Source: Cunninghamia lanceolata (Eukaryota > Streptophyta > Pinopsida > Cupressales > Cupressaceae). From it: 64,000 bases of DNA. Position numbers and translations under genes: made by a program. The stretch lies in the NCBI GenBank assembly GCA_027924645.1, contig BSBN01000187.1, positions 12,790,001 to 12,854,000 on the forward strand, read 5' to 3'. Below the pieces are notes generated by a model, which worked only from the letters and a program-made list of their open reading frames with translations, was not told where the DNA came from and did not search any database. Of the stretch, positions 58,340-64,000 are shown in pieces. Numbering within the stretch: the stretch's first letter is position 1; each line of letters begins with the position of its first letter.

Positions 58340-60292
58340 GATGATATGAGACAAAAGGTGCAAGCTCTGAAAATTGCTCAACATGATTCAGTTCCCACCT
58401 TTGATAATACAAATGTGCTGAGAAACCAACAAAGAAATGAAGTCCAGTATCAATAGAATGATCAGAGACAGAATGTGAACAATGTTAGGATACCATTGAA
58501 CAATATGAGAAATCAGAATGCTAATAGGAATGCAAATGTTAATCAGTTTGATAAACAACCTATGCAATTGGATAGATTCAGGTAGCTAGTTTTTAATGGT
58601 ATTCTTGGTTACCCTAACCCCATTGACAAATATGTAAGACCTCAGATACCAAAGTTTTCAGGAAATAATGTTGTGTTAGGTGAAGATCATTTGAAGGCCT
58701 TTCAAAATGTCATGGACAACTTTGAGGTTGAGCATGAAGATGTTTTTATGAAACTGTTTATGCAGTCCCTAGTTGATGAAGCTAGAGAGTGGTATAAAAG
58801 TCTGTCTGATCAGAGTGTCTCATCATGGGATGACTTCAGAAGGATTTTTAAAGAACAGTATGGTGACAAAACTAATCCAAGATTTTTTGTAAATGAATTC
58901 ACTAGTATTACTAAGGGATCAAATGAGTAGGTTGCAAATTTTAATGCTAGGTTCACTAAAGTGTTGAACAAATTACCACCTCACATGAGGCCTAATGAAC
59001 CAATGTGCATGGTACTGTACATAAATTCTTTTGATGCTAAAACAACTTATGGGTTAAGAGATAAGGGTCCTACTAGCCTCAGGGATGCTTTCAGAATTGC
59101 AACCAACATTGAAAATAATAGGAAAGCATCTGGTAAGAAAAATAGAAGGGATGATGTAAAGATTCTGTAGAATCCAAATAGTAAGCCTCAAAGTACTCAA
59201 GGTAATACATCTACTTCTGAAGAGAAATTGGATAAATTGACAACTGTTGTTAAGGACCTCAGTTATAGACTTGCTAAAAATGAAAAGGGGATAGGTCCTG
59301 AAAGGCAGGTTTACCAAAGACAAGAGAAGAGACCATCATTGCATGATATGCCATATAACACTAACTGGCATAATGGTAAACCCATTTTCCCAAATAGCAA
59401 TACTAATAAAAGAGCTCAAAATGTCAAGGAGACTCCTAATCCTCTGAAGCAAGCTGTTAACATTGTTGATGACACACCATGGTACATAATTTGTCAAATG
59501 CCTCATTCACAATCGCAATGTATGATTGCTCAATCTTTGTATAATAATGTTGTTGCCTGTGATGAATGCGATGAACCACATTGTATGGAGGATGATAGTG
59601 TCAATATGTTGTCCACAAATAAGGAGTATTCTTCTTATGACACTGATGAAAGCACGAGTTATGGGACTCAGGTTTGCCAGTAGATTTCCTATGATGAGGA
59701 TAATGAAGATAATTATGCATATGCTCAGGACTCATGCATCTTCCTGAATAACTTGAGAAAACCTTCTGATGAAGAGATTAGAGCTCTCACAGCTGTAGCA
59801 GTGGCTCAGGTCAAGAGCAATTATAATCTTAGAGGTAAAGCTCAGGTAGGCAATCCACATCAACTAGAAAGCACTTTTGTGAGTCAACCAGTGCATAATC
59901 ATAAAGTGGCTTGACCACAAAAGATGCAATGGAACAATAATAAGAAGAACTCTAAGAAAAAATCAGGTCATGATTCTCAAAGACCAAAAAATAAAATTCC
60001 CCAAAATGAGGATCAAAATAAGGATTCTTAGGTCCTGGATGACAGTTAAAAGGCCATTAAGATTAAAGCCAGAACAACTCAAGATAAGAGTAAAACCATG
60101 GCTTAGGCTACAACTGTTATACAAAATTATGCTCCCTTTGACATAACTCAGGTTTTACCCCAGGTAAAGGTCTCTGTTCCATTGATGGAGATGATGAAAG
60201 TTGAAGAATTTAGAAATAAGGCATTGTCCCTAATTTCAGGAGTAGCTTATTAGGACGAGCAGAATGTTGAGACTCAGGGTAAAAAACAAGCC
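58340..60292 (+). pseudogene. gag: gag of the third Tat-like element
   Basis: An Asn/Gln-rich N-terminus (from ATG 58346) leads to a capsid region at 58640-59110 (VEHEDVFMKLF, AREWYKSLSDQSVSSWDDF, FNARFTKVLNKLP). A Lys/Asn/Gln linker follows, then an acidic segment (59560-59740) and a Lys-rich tail. TAG stops are at 58454, 58583, 58928, 59168, 59681, 60028, 60103 and 60252, with a TGA near 59912 and TAA near 60047. No zinc knuckle was found. Confidence 0.8.
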
Positions 60293-60850
60293 TTGTGTAT
60301 TGATGAGGATGAGGTTCCTGAGGTATATCTGGGGATGACAATGACAAAATGCCCCTCACAGGTTGAACCATTTTATGTCTCCCTTGTTATCAATGGAAAA
60401 GTAATCAAGAATTGTATGCTTGACTCAAGAGCATCAACAAATATTATGCCTCTGGCTATCATGCAACAAGTTGGATTGAAGATAGACAAGGCTCGTGGAA
60501 AATGCTATGCAATGGATGCTAGGGAGGTGCTAGTTATAGGAATTATGAAAGATGTGGATTTTATGCTAGCAGCATATCCAGAAAAGACTTACAAAATGAA
60601 CATAACTGTGGTTGACATAAAGCCACAATATGGTATGCTGTTGTCAAGAAGATGGGCAACATTAATTGGAGGGAGTATGCAATTAGATTTATCATACGCT
60701 ATGATCCCAATGAATGGTAGAAATGTCAAACTGGTCAGAGAAGAGAGATCACTAGAAATAGTGGAAGATCAAGATTTAGATGAGCATATCTGTTTTGTGG
60801 ATACTGACTATGAAAAATTTAGAGTTGTCTTAGATGATCAAGGAAACAAG
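60293..60850 (+). pseudogene. Protease of the third Tat-like element, active site changed
   Basis: It starts with VEPFYVSLVINGKVIKNC and has the active site LDSRASTNIMP, where Gly of D-S-G is Arg (AGA at 60428-60430, one G-to-A change). The second half has YGMLLSRRW and QLDLSYAMIPMNG. The frame is uninterrupted here. Confidence 0.82.
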
Positions 60851-61807
60851 AAGAGAGATCTTTGCATTCAAGAACTTGACCAACAGGGTCTTTGGACTAT
60901 GTATTTTTATGGAGCTTGTTCAAAGGAAGGCTCTGGTGTTGGAGTTGTGATTTTGTCTCCAATAGGTAAGCTCTTGAAGTTCTCTTTTCTGTTAAGGTTT
61001 GCTTGCACAAATAATATCACAGAATATGAAGCTCTACTATTAGGCTTGAATGTTGCTTTGAAGCATGGGATTAAGATGCTAAAGGTGTTTGGAGATTTAG
61101 AATTAATTTTTCCCCAGGTGAGAGATAAATATGCTTCAAAGAATAAGAGGTTAAAACAGTATAAGCATGATGTATGGGATACAATTGAATTATTTGATGC
61201 TTTTTCTATAAATTGGATAGAAAGATCAAAGAATGTCATGGCAGACTTTCTAGCTAATGTGGCCATAAGGCCGGATGATATCACTCTGTCTGATGTTATA
61301 AATGTTGAAGTTAAAGTTAGACCTGCAGTACCAGAAAATATATGCAGTTGGCAGGTGTTTGATGATGATAGAGATTTGTTGAGGTTCCTACACTGCATAG
61401 ATGAATATGAGAACCAGGAGATTGATTTTCAAAATTTTGTAGAAGTTGTGAATGGGAAAGAGACTCTTTTGGGGAAAGAAGTGATTCAACTTAACACAAA
61501 TAAAATCCCTAGAGGGTTAGTTTCTTTAGAAAGAGCATTTGACAATAAAGACCAGTTTGTTACAAAGGGATCTCCTACTAACAAGGATGACTTAGAGGAG
61601 ATAAACTTGGGGACATGCCATGCCCCCCAAAAGGTATATATTGGCAAACAACTCAATCCACACATCAGAAGTATGTTGATAGCATTATTAAAAAAATATA
61701 AGCATGTCTTTGCATGGTCATATGAGGACCTAAAAGCTTATAGAGAGGACTTATTCCAGCATGAAATTCCTTTGAAGCCTGGAGCTAAGCCATTCAGACA
61801 AAAATGA
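60851..61807 (+). pseudogene. Archaeal-type RNase H and linker, third Tat-like element
   Basis: The core starts YFYGACSKEGSGVGVVILS; the first catalytic Asp is Tyr (TAT at 60908-60910). The other acidic sites remain: Glu 61022 (TEYEALLLGL), Asp 61094 (FGDLEL) and Asp 61244 (MADFLANVA). A linker with ENICSWQVFDDDRDLLRFL and a KIPRGLVSLERAFDN segment leads to the RT. TGA 61805-61807 stands where relatives have Arg (RQKR), one C-to-T from CGA. Confidence 0.82.
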
Positions 61808-62497
61808 CCTATTAACCCAACTTTGGCTCCAAAAATGCAAGAACTTATGAAGCTTAGGGAGGCTAGAATAATTGTGCCTATCAGACACTCAACTTGGGTG
61901 TCCAATCTTGTCCCAGTTAGAAAGAAAAATGGTGATATAAGACTTTGTGTGGACTTCAAAAACTTGAATGTATCCTCTTTAAAGGATAATTATCCATTGC
62001 CTAACATGGAGGCTATGCTGTAGAAGGTAACTGGTTGTGAGATTTTATCCATGATGGATGGATTTTCAGGATACAATCAGGTGAAGGTAAAAGAATCTGA
62101 ACAATACAAGATTACCTTCACCACTCCATGGGGAACTTATGTATATGTGAGAATGCCATTTGGACTAACAAATGCAAGTGCTACATTTCAGAGGGCTATG
62201 GATGTTGCTTTTGTAGGATTGATTGACTCAATTCTGGCTGTATATCAGGGTGATCTAACTGCCTATTCAAAAAAAGAAGAGCAACATTGCATGCATCTAA
62301 AACAAATTTTTATTAGAGAATTGGAATATGGCATTTCACTTAACCTAAAGAAATGTACTTTTGGGGTAATAGAAGGAAAACTATTGGGACACATTGTTTC
62401 CAAGGATGGAGTTAGGATTGATCCTGAAAGGGTTGCTGCAATTGACAGGATTCAATTTCCCAGAATGGTGAAAGGCATTCAGTCCTTCTTTGGATAG
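61808..62497 (+). pseudogene. pol: Reverse transcriptase of the third Tat-like element
   Basis: It shows STWVSNLVPVRKKNGDIRLC, DNYPLPNMEAML, MMDGFSGYNQVKV and MPFGLTNASATFQ. The catalytic motif is YQGD at 62243-62254 instead of YLDD, so one palm Asp is lost. TAG 62021-62023 replaces Gln after MEAML, and TAG 62495-62497 follows SFFG. Confidence 0.88.
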
Positions 62498-63130
62498 ATT
62501 AATTTTGTTAGAAGATTCATTCCCAATTTTGCAGAGATCACAAAGGACATCTCTAAAATGTTTAAAAAGGGTGAAACTATCAAATGGGGGAGTGAAGCAA
62601 TTAAATCATTTCAGAACATCAAAGAAGCTATAAAGATGGCTCCTGTGTTGAGATCTCCTAATTTTTCTAAGCCATTTTAGTTGTTCTCATTTGCTTCTTT
62701 TCACACTATTGTTGTATGCTTATTGCAGAAAAATGAAGATGGTTTTGAGCAACCTATTGCTTTCTTTACCATGTCATTGCAGGTAGCTGAGTTGAAATAT
62801 GATATCATGGAAAAGCAGGCATATGCATTGGTTAGGGCAGTCAAAAGCTTCAGACCATACCTAGTAGGATCTCAGATAGTTGGACATGTGCCCCATGTAG
62901 TAGTTAAAGACATTTTCACTCAACAGGAAGTGATAAGAAGAAGATGCGGGTGGATTAACAAGTTACAAGAGTTCAACATTGAGATACAAATCACAAAGTT
63001 GGTAAGGGGACAGGGTTTGGCCAAGATGATGACACAGTCAAATTTAGAAGCATGTCGAGTAAATGTAGTTCAGGATAAAGTTGTTAACATGTCAGAATCT
63101 AAATGGTACAAGGATATTGTGTAATATTTG
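62498..63130 (+). pseudogene. Gypsy-type RNase H of the third Tat-like element
   Basis: The connection (INFVRRFIPNFAEI) is followed after TAG 62678-62680 by LFSFASFHTIVVCLL, again without the catalytic Asp. The Glu helix (IMEKQAYALVRAVKSF) is present; the later Asp of VPDxTV is His (VPHVVV). TAA 63122 and TAG 63131 end the open part and lie in the linker to integrase. Confidence 0.8.
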
Positions 63131-64000
63131 TAGAATTTAAATTGTCCTTCCCATCTCATTGATAGTCAAAAAAGGACCTTAAAGCTACATGCTATCAAAT
63201 GCATCATTATTCAAGGAGAATTGTATTGGAAGAATCCTGATGGTGTATTACTTAGGTGTGTGGATGAAAATAAAGCTACTAATATTTTAAATGACATGCA
63301 CAAAGGAGTGTGTGGTGGACATTACACTACCAAAACAACAACTCACAAAATTCTTAGAGCAAGCTATTGGTGGCCTACCCTTTTCTCAGATGCACAAAAG
63401 ATGGTAAGAAAATGTGATCCCTATCAAAGGTTCTCAGGAAAACTAAAGTATCAAGGTGCATTACCCCTTAGAACTATACTTGTGGAGGCTCCATTTCAGC
63501 AATGGGGAATTTACTTTATAGGGGAAATTTCAGAAAAATCAAGTGGAGGACATAGTTGGATTTTGGTTGCTACTCACTATTTTACCAAATAGGTTGAAGC
63601 CATTCCAACTAAGAAAGCCCCAAGTAGGGTGGTGATGGATTTTATTTTGGAACACATCATTATCAGATTTGGAGTGCCAGTCAAAGTGGTCACAGACAAT
63701 GCCATGTGCTTCAGATCTGGTGAGTTTGTTGATTTTTGCAACAACTATGGGATTAATGTGTCATATGCATCACCATATCACCCACAGGGAAATGGTCAGG
63801 ATGAATCAAGTAATAGAAGCCTCATGAAAATCATCAAAAGGATGGTAAACAAGAACAAAAGGGCATGGGATTCAAAGTTAAAGATGGCATTATGGGTTGA
63901 CAGGACAACAGTGAAGAAGGCAATTGGCAGATCACCTTTTGAGCTAGTATATGGTGCAATAGCTAAGTTACCTATGAATAATCTCTTGCCAGTTTATAAA
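63131..64000 (+). pseudogene. int: Integrase of the third Tat-like element, cut by window
   Basis: The zinc-binding part (GGHYTTKTTTHKILR ... CDPYQ) has its second Cys changed to Tyr. In the core, the first Asp is Tyr (GIYFIG, TAC at 63512-63514), while Asp 63695 (TDNAMC) and Glu 63803 (GQDESSN) remain with D-X35-E spacing. TAG 63590-63592 replaces Trp in YFTKWVEAIP. The C-terminus continues past the right edge. Confidence 0.86.

Larger units (their letters stand above)
58340..64000 (+). mobile_element. Third Tat-like element, both ends missing
   Basis: gag, PR, extra RNase H, RT, RNase H and INT are read in one single frame over 5.6 kb with no indel. Stops are 13 TAG, 2 TGA and 2-3 TAA. The 5' LTR and leader are cut off by the split LTR at 57814-58337; the integrase runs off the right edge. 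It differs in sequence from the other two Tat-like elements but has the same domain order. Confidence 0.9.

Overview
The window reads as nuclear DNA of a large-genome seed plant. A gymnosperm is most likely (inference), because the DNA is almost wholly old, nested LTR retrotransposons of plant-only types: a chromodomain Ty3/gypsy element, three Tat-like Ty3/gypsy elements with two RNase H domains, and a Ty1/copia element with an accessory gene. I see no bacterial features, no tRNA or rRNA gene and no clearly intact host gene. The only host-like gene structure is a TATA-driven, intron-containing but decayed plant-mobile-domain (PMD) gene at 22.4-25.0 kb.

Layout. 1-5280: 3' part of a chromovirus (gag, PR, RT, RNase H, INT, chromodomain, LTR). 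5570-19601: a complete Tat-like element with about 3.06-kb LTRs and a perfect 5-bp target duplication (CATAC). 19607-22036: flanking repeat DNA, a 254-bp-period tandem duplication and minus-strand LTR relics. 22.3-25.0 kb: PMD pseudogene. 25.0-27.2 kb: low-complexity DNA. 27207-33.3 kb: minus-strand copia-type element with a gag and a long accessory reading frame but no pol. 33.3-39.7 kb: a plus-strand, apparently non-autonomous element whose only long frame is a gag-like G-patch protein; its 3' LTR is split. 39729-57808: a minus-strand 18-kb Tat-like element inside that LTR, flanked by CTCCA duplications. 57809-58337: rest of the split LTR. 58340-64000: a third Tat-like element, cut by the window edge.

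The most unusual object is the 18-kb element. Each LTR is about 5.93 kb and carries a sense-strand reading frame of about 1,145 codons, with its own TATA box upstream and a second TATA box after it. This places an unrecognised gene inside the LTR, most simply in U3. The frame is preceded by an array of about a dozen short inverted repeats with a GCGGY/RCCGC stem. In all three Tat-like elements an extra RNase H-like domain sits between protease and RT, while the RNase H after RT has lost its first catalytic Asp.

Decay is strikingly uniform. In-frame stops are mostly TAG at places where the family has Gln (CAG). The two copies of the LTR gene show CAG/TAG and CGA/TGA pairs directly, as expected from deamination of methylated CHG and CG sites.
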